A stretch of DNA of 64,000 nucleotides from the NCBI GenBank assembly GCA_937997485.1, contig CALKTH010000037.1, positions 26,830 to 90,829 of the forward strand, read 5' to 3'. The position numbers and the translations under genes were made by a program. Under the pieces are notes generated by a model, which saw only the letters and a program-made list of their open reading frames with translations, searched no databases and was not told the DNA's origin. The DNA is from an uncultured Acidimicrobiales bacterium. GTDB taxonomy: Bacteria > Actinomycetota > Acidimicrobiia > Acidimicrobiales > SZUA-35. Positions 1 through 8,390 of the stretch are shown here, one piece after another. Position 1 is the stretch's first letter, and the number at the start of each line of letters is the position of its first letter.

Positions 1-170
1 TCAAGGTCCCCACGTCTCGAGCCTTTCCGGTGTCAACGAACCAAGGCATTCCGCTCCTCGCAACTGACTCTCGAGAGAGCGGTGCCAGAGAGCTTCAGAA
101 ACTGGTGGACCTCATCGCGCCCGCCACCGAACAACGAACCGGCGGCTGGTTCCGCCGGAAGGAGAATTGA
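1..170 (+). CDS. TadZ/CpaE-like pilus assembly ATPase, C-terminal end only
   Basis: The frame is open from the window edge (first full codon at base 3) to TGA 168-170, giving the last 55 residues of a protein that starts outside. The segment VPTSRAFPVSTNQGIPLLA followed by a short helix rich in Leu and Val resembles the end of MinD/ParA-fold CpaE/TadZ proteins, which localise Tad pilus machinery at the inner membrane. The stop lies two bases before the tadA ATG, and the tadA ribosome binding site is inside this gene's last codons, as expected for the tadZ-tadA order. No catalytic motif is present in the visible part, so the call rests on the C-terminal pattern and the neighbour. Confidence 0.6.
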   Translation, partial: KVPTSRAFPVSTNQGIPLLATDSRESGARELQKLVDLIAPATEQRTGGWFRRKEN

Positions 171-172
171 TC

Positions 173-1561
173 ATGGGCATCGGTGCACGACTTCGAGAGA
201 CCGTGGGGGCGACCAGCGAAAGTGCAGAGGTCGCGCTCGGGCTTGTTGGCGGAGGCGAACCCCGCCAGGAGGACCCCTTCATTCCGATCAAACGGCGAGC
301 CAGTGAGGCGCTGTTCTCCAGGCTGGGCAATCGACTCTTCGACTCGAACCTGACCACGCAACAACTTCAGGCGTACGTGGTCCAAGAGATCGACGAGGTG
401 CTTGGGGGCGAGCTCACCCAGCTCTCTCCCGAGGAACGACACCAGCTCGTGACCGCAATCAGCGACGACATCCTGGGCCTTGGTCCGATCGAAGGATTCA
501 TGAAGGATCCCGACATCACCGAGGTCATGGTCAACGGCGACGAATCGATCTACGTCGAGCGCGCCGGTCGCTTGCATCTGACCGAGGCTCGATTCGTGTC
601 CGTGGATCACCTTCGACAGGTGATCGAGCGGATCGTCGCTGCAGTTGGGCGACGCATCGATGAATCGTCGCCGATGGTCGACGCTCGACTTCCGGATGGA
701 TCACGCGTCAACGCAGTGATCCCGCCGCTCTCGGTGGACGGCCCCATGCTGACCATCCGAAAGTTCGCAAAGACGGCATTCAACTCCGACGATCTCGTAC
801 GATTCGGCACGTTGAACGACCAAGCCGTCGACTTCATCGATGCGTGCGTCCGAGGAAAGCGAAACATTCTGATCGCCGGTGGCACGGGCACCGGAAAGAC
901 AACGCTCCTCAACGTCGTCTCCTCCTTCATCCCCGGCGACGAGCGAATCGTCACCATCGAAGACGCCGTTGAGCTGCGCTTGCACCAACGTCACGTCATC
1001 CGCCTCGAATCCCGGCCTGCCAATGTCGAGGGCAAGGGCATGGTGCCCATTCGGGACCTCGTGAGGAACTCACTTCGCATGCGACCGGATCGCATCGTCG
1101 TCGGTGAGGTCCGCGGCGGCGAGGCACTGGACATGATGCAGGCGATGAACACCGGCCACGAAGGCTCGATGTCCACGCTGCACGCCAACTCACCGCGAGA
1201 TGCCCTCGCTCGACTCGAGACAATGGTGCTCATGTCGGGGATGGATCTTCCCATTCGAGCGATTCGGGAGCAGATTGCCTCCGCTCTCGACGTTGTGGTC
1301 CACCTCAGCCGGCTTCGAGATGGCACCCGACGAGTCGTCGAGATCAGCGAGGTGACCGGAATGGAAGGCGACATCATCACGCTGTCGACCCTCTACACGT
1401 TCGACTACGAGAAGGGGTTCGACGACGAGAAGGGGTTCCTGGGCGAGCTCCAGCCAACGGGGCTGCGGCCCATGTTCTCCGATGAACTCCGATACCTCGG
1501 TGTCGACTTGCCCGCCGGGCTCCTCGAAGCGGGTTTCAGTGCGCCACTCGGAAGGGTCTGA
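173..1561 (+). CDS. tadA: Tad pilus/type II secretion ATPase TadA (CpaF)
   Basis: Cytoplasmic hexameric ATPase that powers assembly of Flp-type pili. The 462-residue protein has Walker A GGTGTGKT, the Asp-box region RIVTIEDAVEL, Walker B RIVVGEVRGGEA and the His box GHEGSMSTLHANSPRDA, all typical of the CpaF/TadA branch of secretion ATPases. I place the start at ATG 173 rather than the upstream TTG at 167 because GGAAGGAG at 158-165 is well spaced for 173. The region just after residue 410 holds a short in-frame duplication (two copies of EKGF). The downstream VWA-TadB gene starts two bases past the stop, so the genes are almost certainly co-transcribed. Confidence 0.93.
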   Translation: MGIGARLRETVGATSESAEVALGLVGGGEPRQEDPFIPIKRRASEALFSRLGNRLFDSNLTTQQLQAYVVQEIDEVLGGELTQLSPEERHQLVTAISDDILGLGPIEGFMKDPDITEVMVNGDESIYVERAGRLHLTEARFVSVDHLRQVIERIVAAVGRRIDESSPMVDARLPDGSRVNAVIPPLSVDGPMLTIRKFAKTAFNSDDLVRFGTLNDQAVDFIDACVRGKRNILIAGGTGTGKTTLLNVVSSFIPGDERIVTIEDAVELRLHQRHVIRLESRPANVEGKGMVPIRDLVRNSLRMRPDRIVVGEVRGGEALDMMQAMNTGHEGSMSTLHANSPRDALARLETMVLMSGMDLPIRAIREQIASALDVVVHLSRLRDGTRRVVEISEVTGMEGDIITLSTLYTFDYEKGFDDEKGFLGELQPTGLRPMFSDELRYLGVDLPAGLLEAGFSAPLGRV

Positions 1562-1562
1562 C

Positions 1563-3464
1563 GTGCGGCGCATCGCCCCGCTGGCGCTGATCCTCGTCCT
1601 CGTCCTCATGTCCGCCACTCACGCCGGTGCACAGGCGGACGATGAGATTCAAGTCGTCTCGGTCGATTCGACCAACGCTCCGACCGTCGAAATGGTCATC
1701 GCCGTTCCCGGTGCAATCGGAGAGGTCACCCCGTCGCCCTCCTCCTTCGCTGTCTCCGAGAACGGTGAGATCCGCCCTGTTCGGGTCACTCCATTGTCGG
1801 GCACCGTCGACGTCGTCCTTGTCGTGGACACCTCTGGCAGCATGAACGCAGGAGATGCCATCGCGTCAGCAAAGACGGCCGCGATTGAATTCATCGAACG
1901 GACTCCCGAGGACACGAGCATTGCCATCGTCGGTTTCGGCGCCCAACCGATCGTTGCCGGGTCGTTGAGTAACGACAAGGGCCAGGCGATCGCTGCGGTA
2001 GAGGCGCTGCAGGCCCGTGGCGAAACGGCGCTGTGGGATGCACTGGTGAGTGCGAGTGAGCTCCTGCGAGAGCCATCCGACAACTCGAGCTCCTCAGTGG
2101 TGGTGCTCTCCGACGGCGGTGACACGGTCAGCACCGCCGTCCAGGCTCAAGCGATTCGTGCTCTGAATGACAAAGAGGCGTCGCTCTACGCCGTCGTTCT
2201 CCAGACGGGCGAGACCAATGAGAGCGAGCTACGAACAGCCGTGAATGGTGTTGGTGGGCAATTCGTCACGACCGACAGCACCGACCGGCTCCAAGCGCTC
2301 TACGCCGACATCGCCGATCGCCTGACGCACCGATACGTGATGACCTTCGAAACCGTCGGAGGCGGCGAACGATCAGTCGTACTCTCAGTAGCGGTTGACA
2401 ATGCGGTCGCCACCGCACGCGCCACAGTCCGGGTTCCGGAGCTGGCGACGCAGGAGCAGGCCCCTGCTGCTCTCCGGCAGGCCGCGGTGCCAGCTGAACT
2501 TGGACGGGTCGTAGCAGCCGAAGCCGGCTGGATGGGTACGCCACTGCTCTTCTGGGCCGGTGTCGCAATGGTCGCCGTTGCACTCGGAATCATCATGTTC
2601 TCGATCGTGATGCCAGCAACCCGCGTGGCACTCGGCCCAGGCACAGGCGGACCTGTTGCCCGCGCATCCTCAGCGAACGAACGCCTCTCCGGTGCAGTCG
2701 ACGATCTCATCGAGCGGCGAGACAGGGACAGCACGCTGAACCTCACGCTCGACGCCGCTGGTCTGAGTATTCGACCGGGAGAGTTCGTGGTCATCTTCGG
2801 TGTCGCCCTCGTCGGAACTGGCCTGGTCGGAGCCGTCATCGGCGGCCGCATCGGCTCCGCCGTTCTCGTCGCACTCGCAGCGGTCCTCGGTATCGCGTAC
2901 GTGAATCTCCGAGTCAGCCGGCGTCGAGATCGGTTTGCTGGCCAACTCACCGAGACGCTCACGATCCTCACCGGCAGTCTTCGTGCGGGGCGAGGCCTAC
3001 CGCAAGCGCTCGAACTCGTCGCTCAGGAAGGTACGTCGCCCACCAGCGACGAGTTCCGTCGGGTCGTCGTCGAGTCCCGCGTTGGACGCGACCCCATCGA
3101 CTCGCTCATGGGTGTTGCCGAACGTATGGACAACGAAGACATGCGGTGGATCACGCAAGCGATTGCGATCAACCGAGAACTCGGTGGCGACCTGGTTGAA
3201 GTGCTCGACAACGTGGGCGACACGATCCGGGACCGAGTGCGAGTGCAGCGCCAGGTCCGAGCGCTCTCGGCTGAAGGTCGGATCTCGGGCTGGATTCTGC
3301 TCGCCCTTCCGATCTTGATGTTCTTTTACATGCAAGCAGTCAACCCTGACTATGCCGGCCTGCTGATCAACACCACGCCGGGACTCACGATGCTCGTCAT
3401 CGGCGTGGTCGCCATGGTTCTCGGTGGTCTGTGGATTCGCAATCTCGTCGACGTGAAGTACTAG
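1563..3464 (+). CDS. Fusion of secreted VWA domain and TadB-type membrane platform protein
   Basis: 633 residues from GTG 1563, which follows GGAAGGG (1550-1556) by six bases and lies at the tadA stop; longer ATG starts at or after 1482 would overlap tadA. The N-terminus is a signal peptide (hydrophobic to about residue 20, AHAGAQA). A von Willebrand A domain follows at about 80-260 with the MIDAS motif DTSGSM near residue 89. A membrane segment lies near 325-350, a second hydrophobic pair near 410-448, then a type II secretion F (T2SSF) domain at about 460-590 and two C-terminal membrane helices. Classical TadB has no VWA domain. The fusion would put an adhesion-type, metal-dependent ligand-binding domain outside the membrane on the pilus platform protein. 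Confidence 0.88.
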   Translation: MRRIAPLALILVLVLMSATHAGAQADDEIQVVSVDSTNAPTVEMVIAVPGAIGEVTPSPSSFAVSENGEIRPVRVTPLSGTVDVVLVVDTSGSMNAGDAIASAKTAAIEFIERTPEDTSIAIVGFGAQPIVAGSLSNDKGQAIAAVEALQARGETALWDALVSASELLREPSDNSSSSVVVLSDGGDTVSTAVQAQAIRALNDKEASLYAVVLQTGETNESELRTAVNGVGGQFVTTDSTDRLQALYADIADRLTHRYVMTFETVGGGERSVVLSVAVDNAVATARATVRVPELATQEQAPAALRQAAVPAELGRVVAAEAGWMGTPLLFWAGVAMVAVALGIIMFSIVMPATRVALGPGTGGPVARASSANERLSGAVDDLIERRDRDSTLNLTLDAAGLSIRPGEFVVIFGVALVGTGLVGAVIGGRIGSAVLVALAAVLGIAYVNLRVSRRRDRFAGQLTETLTILTGSLRAGRGLPQALELVAQEGTSPTSDEFRRVVVESRVGRDPIDSLMGVAERMDNEDMRWITQAIAINRELGGDLVEVLDNVGDTIRDRVRVQRQVRALSAEGRISGWILLALPILMFFYMQAVNPDYAGLLINTTPGLTMLVIGVVAMVLGGLWIRNLVDVKY

Positions 3465-3472
3465 GAGGATCC

Positions 3473-4387
3473 GTGCCACTTACTGTTTGGTTGGCTGCTG
3501 CCAGCATCTCCCTCGCCGCGATCGTCCTTTGGTGGGCACTCGCGAACGATGAACGACATCTCTCCCAGCGGGCCGCCGACAACCTTGGGCCTGCCCGCAA
3601 CGTAGATCTCCGAAAGGAAGAGCTGACTCGTCCGCCGCTGGAGAGACTCGTTGCCCCCATAGCGAAGAACCTGGGTCTCGGCGTGCGACGATTCACACCC
3701 CTTGGTTGGTTGGCAACAACAGAGCGCAGGCTCGGCGCGTCTGGTCTTCTCGGCCGGTGGTCGTCGGATCAGGTCATTGGGGCCAAGTTGCTCGCCGGCG
3801 GAGCCTGCGCCGTCTTCGCCATCTTCCGATTTTCTGAAGAGCTCAGCTCGAGGAACATTCTCCTGGGATTGCTCACGGTCGGCATCGGCTTCTTCCTACC
3901 GGACCTTCTGCTCTCCTCGATTGGCAGCCGACGCCAAGAAGCAATCGAACGAGCCCTCCCCGATGTGCTGGATCAACTGACGATCAGCGTCGAGGCAGGG
4001 CTCGGCTTCGAAGCTGCAATCGCAAGGATCGGGGCGAAGGACAACACGCCCCTCTCCACCGAGCTCGCTCGCATGATGCAGGACATCCAGCTCGGTGTCC
4101 CGAGGGCCAATGCGCTGGAAGCCCTCGGCGACCGCGTCGGCGTCGACGATCTGCGCAACGTGGTGTTGGCACTGCGTCAAGCGGAGAAGCTCGGAGTTCC
4201 GCTGGCAAAGACCCTTCGAGTCCAGGCGCTGGAGATGCGAGAGAAGCGTCGATTCCGTGCGGAGGAGCAGGCGCACAAGCTGCCGGTCAAGATGATCTTC
4301 CCACTCGGGCTTTGCATTCTCCCCGCCTTGTTCATCGTGATTCTTGGTCCTGCTGCCATCCAGATCCGCGACGTCTTCGATTTCTAG
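3473..4387 (+). CDS. tadC: TadC-like pilus platform protein (T2SSF family)
   Basis: Inner-membrane platform protein that pairs with TadB to couple the TadA motor to pilin polymerisation. GTG 3473 follows AGGAGG (3463-3468), which overlaps the TAG stop of the previous gene. The 304-residue product has an N-terminal membrane helix, two central helices near residues 100-150, and a T2SSF domain containing LPDVLDQLTISVEAGLGFE and the family pattern of helices rich in Glu and Arg. A final membrane helix ends at the C-terminus. No pilin gene or prepilin peptidase is visible here; they would be expected upstream or elsewhere. Confidence 0.88.
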   Translation: MPLTVWLAAASISLAAIVLWWALANDERHLSQRAADNLGPARNVDLRKEELTRPPLERLVAPIAKNLGLGVRRFTPLGWLATTERRLGASGLLGRWSSDQVIGAKLLAGGACAVFAIFRFSEELSSRNILLGLLTVGIGFFLPDLLLSSIGSRRQEAIERALPDVLDQLTISVEAGLGFEAAIARIGAKDNTPLSTELARMMQDIQLGVPRANALEALGDRVGVDDLRNVVLALRQAEKLGVPLAKTLRVQALEMREKRRFRAEEQAHKLPVKMIFPLGLCILPALFIVILGPAAIQIRDVFDF

Positions 4388-4396
4388 GGGTTCGAC

Positions 4397-5380
4397 ATGA
4401 GTGTTCAACAACAAGTGTCACGATCGGGAGAGTGCATTGCGAGCCTCCTCGAGCGATACGCCCATGGCGAGCGAACCGGCCTCGGCATCGGCCCTGTTGC
4501 CACGGGTTTTCACCCGCTCGACGAGCTGCTCGGCGGTGGACTCCTGCCTCACGAGCTGGTCTTGCTCGGAGGGCAACCCGCAGTGGGCAAGACGCTCACG
4601 GCCCTGCAGTGGGCCCGCCACATGGCTGAGGAACGATCAGTGATTTTCGCTTGCTTCGAGCACGATGAGGGAGCCCTGCTCGGACGCCTTCTCACTCAGG
4701 AAGTCACGCAGAACAGACCCGACCTCGACGTCTCGGCCCAGGTCCACGCTCGCCAGGCCATACGCCAGCTCACACTCGGCATCCGAGGTGTCGACGAGCT
4801 GATCGATTCCACGCCGATTGTCCGCGACGCTCTCAATTCCTTGTACGCACGAGCGCCCGGACTCCGCCTGATCCGTGCATCCGGGATTCACTCCTCCATC
4901 AGCGCATTCAGTCAAATCGCAGCCGAGCACCTCGATGCCGGCGGGGTCTTGTTCATCGACTACCTGCAGAAGGTTCCTGTTCACAGCGCCACCTCACTTG
5001 CCGAGCGGGTGTACATGGCCACCGAGGGGCTCAAGGAGATCGCGACCTCCCAAGACATCACGGTCGTGGCCCTGGCCTCCGCCGATGCCTCCGGCATTGG
5101 CCAGAACCGACTGCGCATGGAACATCTTCGGGGCTCCGACGCCCTCGCTCATGAGGCGGATGTAGCGATGATTCTGAACGAAAAGTGGAGAGCAACATCA
5201 CCCCGCCACGTCGACTTCGACATCACCCAGCTGGAAGCCGCACGCAGGAAGATCGTCCTCTCCGTCGAAAAGAACCGACGCGGCGAAAGCGGTCTGCACC
5301 TGGAGTTCGAAAAGGACTTCGAGAACTTCCGCCTGGTCCCCGGCGGCGACTTCGTGAAGGAGGCCTTGGTCGATGACTGA
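4397..5380 (+). CDS. DnaB-helicase-like / KaiC-like P-loop ATPase
   Basis: 327 residues. Walker A GGQPAVGKT is at about 58-66 after the lead-in FHPLDELLGGGLLPHELV, and Walker B VLFIDYLQ at about 184-191. The DYLQ signature and the C-terminal block KIVLSVEKNRRGESG resemble the RecA-fold domain of replicative helicase DnaB. The DnaB N-terminal domain is missing, so this is not a replicative helicase by itself. It begins nine bases after tadC and its end overlaps the next start by eight bases, so it belongs to the tad transcription unit. A role as a regulatory or motor ATPase for the pilus is inference from position only. Confidence 0.75.
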   Translation: MSVQQQVSRSGECIASLLERYAHGERTGLGIGPVATGFHPLDELLGGGLLPHELVLLGGQPAVGKTLTALQWARHMAEERSVIFACFEHDEGALLGRLLTQEVTQNRPDLDVSAQVHARQAIRQLTLGIRGVDELIDSTPIVRDALNSLYARAPGLRLIRASGIHSSISAFSQIAAEHLDAGGVLFIDYLQKVPVHSATSLAERVYMATEGLKEIATSQDITVVALASADASGIGQNRLRMEHLRGSDALAHEADVAMILNEKWRATSPRHVDFDITQLEAARRKIVLSVEKNRRGESGLHLEFEKDFENFRLVPGGDFVKEALVDD

Positions 5381-6020
5381 CTTGATGATCTCCGAGGTCG
5401 AGCCGAGCAACAGTCGGGGATCGTTCCGACTCGGAGCCGTGCTCTCGCGCTTCACGCTGATGATGCTGACAGCCTTCTTTGCGCTCGCTCACTACGCCGC
5501 TCTGAAGGAAGAGTTCCGGCTGAGCCTTGCGCTCATCGTTGTGTTCGAGGGGCTCCTCGTCCTGATGATTGCAACTCGACGAGACTTCAGCTCCGTTGAC
5601 CTTCGCCCTCTCGCCGTACTCGCTGGGCTGATCGGGAGCTTTGCCCCGCTTCTACTCCGTCCCGTGGCAGGGGCTGAAGATCTTCTTGCGGGCCAGCTGC
5701 TTCAGATCCTCGGAACCCTGTTGCAAGTGGGTGCTGCGCTCTCCCTCGGCCGCTCGTTCGGCCTCGTACCCGCCAATCGAGGCATCAAGAGCGGCGGCAT
5801 GTTCCGGCTTGTCCGACACCCGTTCTACTTCGCATACATCGTCGGCCAGACCGGCTATCTCATCAGCAACTTCTCCACCAAGAACGCAGCGGTGATTCTG
5901 ATGGGCACGACGTTTCAGGTCGTCCGCATTCGCTACGAAGAAGGGCTACTTCTCGAAAGCGAGGAGTACCAGAACTACGCAGAGAACGTGCGTTGGCACC
6001 TCGTGCCCGGCCTCTGGTGA
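5373..6020 (+). CDS. Isoprenylcysteine carboxyl methyltransferase-like membrane protein
   Basis: 215 residues with about five predicted membrane helices. The C-terminal third carries FRLVRHPFYFAYIVGQTGY and, further on, VRIRYEEGLLLE, the pattern of the ICMT/phospholipid methyltransferase (PEMT) superfamily, whose RHP...E motif binds S-adenosylmethionine at the membrane. The ATG at 5373 has AAGGAGG at 5357-5363 and overlaps the end of the ATPase gene. Substrate unknown; bacterial members act on lipids or are uncharacterised. It ends the tad-associated operon, since the next gene is on the other strand. Confidence 0.75.
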   Translation: MTDLMISEVEPSNSRGSFRLGAVLSRFTLMMLTAFFALAHYAALKEEFRLSLALIVVFEGLLVLMIATRRDFSSVDLRPLAVLAGLIGSFAPLLLRPVAGAEDLLAGQLLQILGTLLQVGAALSLGRSFGLVPANRGIKSGGMFRLVRHPFYFAYIVGQTGYLISNFSTKNAAVILMGTTFQVVRIRYEEGLLLESEEYQNYAENVRWHLVPGLW

Positions 6021-6046
6021 GCGACACCGAAGGCGAGACGTTGCGG

Positions 6047-6367
6047 CTACGCCAACCAAAGCAGTAGCCAGAAGACCGCCATGCCCGTGCCGAGAGTGAA
6101 GATGAGGTTGCGGGTCTTCCACGCAATCGCTCCCCCGACGACGAGTCCGGCGATCTCAGGGATGGAAACACCGAAGTTCGATTCATCGGGCGAGGCGATG
6201 AGGGTGACCACCAGCGCCGCCAGCACCGCAGGTGCCACGTTGCGGAGCGCCACGGCGACGATCGGCGGCAGCTCACGATCGGCGAGCAACAGAATCGGGA
6301 TCGAGCGCATGCCGTAGGTGGCAAGACCGATGACGGAGATCAACAGCATTGCGGTGAGCAGGCTCAT
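6047..6367 (-). CDS. azlD: AzlD-family branched-chain amino acid exporter small subunit
   Basis: 106 residues with about four membrane helices. The segment ATYGMRSIPILLLADRELPP is the recognisable AzlD core, and the helix-rich remainder fits the usual length of about 100. AzlD works with AzlC to export branched-chain amino acids and analogues. Its ATG overlaps the azlC stop as ATGA (6364-6367), so the two subunits are translationally coupled. A longer reading frame extends upstream but its extra residues are an azlC shadow. Confidence 0.85.
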   Translation of the reverse strand: MSLLTAMLLISVIGLATYGMRSIPILLLADRELPPIVAVALRNVAPAVLAALVVTLIASPDESNFGVSIPEIAGLVVGGAIAWKTRNLIFTLGTGMAVFWLLLWLA

Positions 6368-7065
6368 GCGTTGGCCCGATCTGCGACCAGGCCGGCGATC
6401 ACACCGGCCAAGGCGCCCACCAACAAGCCAGAACGGTTCGGCAAGCCCAGCGAAACGAAGCAGACGCCCGCCCCAACGACAGCGGCAACTACAGCAGGAC
6501 GCCGATCGAGTCCCATCACCACCAGGCCAGTGAACATCACGGCCGGGGCATACCCCAGCTGCCACGACTCGGGAATGACCGAGCCGAACGCAAGGCCGAG
6601 GATGGTGGCGATGTGCCAGACCGTGAAGAACACGGCGGCAGATGCGCCGTAGTAGTGCCGGAACGTGTCCGGGTGATCGTCCACTCGCTGAGCCAGCAGC
6701 GCGAACACCTGGTCGATCAGCATGATCGGGGCCAAGAGTCGGAACCAGCGGGGCTGCGCTTTGAATGCGGGCGAGAGCGCAGCGGAGTACATCACGTGCC
6801 GCAGGTTGATGACCATCGCCGTGGCCATGATGGCCCAGACCGAAACGGAGCCAGCCAGCGTGATCACCGCGAGTTGCGCCGCGCCCGCCATGATGATCGG
6901 CGAGCTGAGAAAGCCCGCAATGTTCGGCATGACGGACTCAACGATGGCAAAGCCCAGCACGAACCCGAACGGAAGGGCGGGAATGGCGAGGGGAATCGAG
7001 TCAGCCACCGCCTTTCGGCGAACCGCAGCCAGCTCCTCGGTGGTCGGGGCGAGTGCAGCGGTCAC
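6364..7065 (-). CDS. azlC: AzlC-family branched-chain amino acid exporter large subunit
   Basis: Polytopic inner-membrane permease of the AzlC family. The motif IPALPFGFVLGFAI near the N-terminus and the central segment INLRHVMYSAALSP are typical. I prefer GTG 7065, which overlaps the methyltransferase stop as GTGA (7062-7065), over the TTG three codons earlier; this gives 233 residues, the usual family size. It forms a three-gene minus-strand unit with the upstream methyltransferase and downstream azlD. Confidence 0.85.
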   Translation of the reverse strand: MTAALAPTTEELAAVRRKAVADSIPLAIPALPFGFVLGFAIVESVMPNIAGFLSSPIIMAGAAQLAVITLAGSVSVWAIMATAMVINLRHVMYSAALSPAFKAQPRWFRLLAPIMLIDQVFALLAQRVDDHPDTFRHYYGASAAVFFTVWHIATILGLAFGSVIPESWQLGYAPAVMFTGLVVMGLDRRPAVVAAVVGAGVCFVSLGLPNRSGLLVGALAGVIAGLVADRANA

Positions 7066-7886
7066 GGGCGACAAATCATCTGCCCGTTGACCACGGCAAA
7101 GAAGCCGTCGTCAGTGGCCGCCCATGCACGCCAGCCCTCTGCAATCTCGACCAGCTCCACCTCAGAGGCAACGCCGTAGGAAACGGCCTGCTCACCGAGG
7201 GCGGAGGCGACGGTGCGCTCCGCCCATGTCGCACCCCACCGACCGCGGGTTGCCGCATCGGCGAACACCCACGTGTTGGCTGCGACCGACACCTGCTCTC
7301 GAGTGAACCCGGCCTCCAACGCCCACGCGAGCAGATGCCGAGCGGCGTCGGGTTCGGCATCATTCTTGCGAGCAACGGCGCGATAGACAGACTGCCACTT
7401 CTCGAGGGCAGGACTCTCCGGGGCCCAGAACATCGCCCCGTAGTCGGCGTCGGCCACTGCCACGATGCCGCCCGGACGGCAGACTCGCCGCATCTCGGCC
7501 AAGGCGGCAACCGGATCCGAGACGTGCTGAAGAACCTGATGAGCGTGCACCACGTCGAAGGAATCATCCGCGGCATCGATCGCGTAGACGTCGCCCGTCT
7601 CGAATCGGAGGTTGTCGAGCGAGCGTCCGTCGCTCCGGGCCCTCTCGAGGTTCGCCTGCGCAGTGACGATCACCGGGGCGGCCAGGTCTGTCGCCACGAC
7701 CTCGCCCGGCGCGACGATTTCGGCCAGATCCATCGAAATCGTGCCCGGACCGCAACCCACATCGAGCAAGCGCTGGCCCGGGGCGAGGAGAGGAAGCAAA
7801 TGAGGAGCAGAGTTCGCCGCGGTGCGAGCTGAGTGTGATCGCACCACGCTCTCGTGATGGCCGTGGGTATAGGTGTCCTCAGGCAT
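7062..7886 (-). CDS. SAM-dependent class I methyltransferase
   Basis: 274 residues. Motif I RLLDVGCGPGTI lies at about 39-50, an acidic residue ends the second strand (VVATDLAAP), and FDVVHAHQVLQHVSDP is the motif IV region, placing it in the UbiE/Methyltransf_11 type. It acts in the cytosol; the substrate is not predictable. Its stop overlaps the azlC start, so it is the first gene of the azl operon. A functional link between methylation and amino acid export is unproven. Confidence 0.85.
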   Translation of the reverse strand: MPEDTYTHGHHESVVRSHSARTAANSAPHLLPLLAPGQRLLDVGCGPGTISMDLAEIVAPGEVVATDLAAPVIVTAQANLERARSDGRSLDNLRFETGDVYAIDAADDSFDVVHAHQVLQHVSDPVAALAEMRRVCRPGGIVAVADADYGAMFWAPESPALEKWQSVYRAVARKNDAEPDAARHLLAWALEAGFTREQVSVAANTWVFADAATRGRWGATWAERTVASALGEQAVSYGVASEVELVEIAEGWRAWAATDDGFFAVVNGQMICRP

Positions 7887-7943
7887 TCGCTGAGCATCGC
7901 ATGAGATCCAGCCAAACCCGCCTCGATTTCCTAGGCTCGACGG

Positions 7944-8390
7944 ATGGAAGAGGACGACCTCACATCACCGCTGGACGAGATCGTCTTCGATGACGCCGAG
8001 ATCGTCTCGATCAGGGATCTGACCGCGCTCTACGAAGCCGTCGAGTGGACCGCGTACAGCGACGATCCCGATGCCCTGGCCCGAGCGGTGGACCGCTCGG
8101 ACTACGTCGTCACCGCCCGCAACGCTGAGGGCGAGCTCGTCGGGTTGATCCGGTGCCAGACCGATGAGGTGCACCTGCTCTTTATCCAGGACGTCGTGGT
8201 CACGCCGGCTCACCAGCGCCGAGGGATCGGTTCGGTGCTGGTAGGACGCTGCCTCACGACCTTCGCTCACGTGCGACAGAAGGTGCTCCTCACGGATCCC
8301 GACGATGACCTCCGCGCGTTCTACGCCGGGTTCGGGTTCACATCGCCCGAACTCAACGGTGTGATCTCACTCACTCGTTTCGACGACTGA
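7944..8390 (+). CDS. GNAT-family N-acetyltransferase
   Basis: 148 residues with the GNAT acetyl-CoA binding signature: strand DVVVTPAHQRRGIGSVLVGR carries the Q-R-R-G-I-G pyrophosphate loop, followed by the C-terminal AFYAGFGF motif. The acceptor substrate is unknown. It stands alone on the plus strand, divergent from the methyltransferase operon, and its last 24 bases overlap the end of the convergent GGDEF gene. Confidence 0.85.
   Translation: MEEDDLTSPLDEIVFDDAEIVSIRDLTALYEAVEWTAYSDDPDALARAVDRSDYVVTARNAEGELVGLIRCQTDEVHLLFIQDVVVTPAHQRRGIGSVLVGRCLTTFAHVRQKVLLTDPDDDLRAFYAGFGFTSPELNGVISLTRFDD

Noticed and set aside
1405..1440. Duplicated EKGF codons near the end of tadA as a possible frameshift
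   Set aside because: The repeat is in frame and the conserved ATPase core is complete before it.
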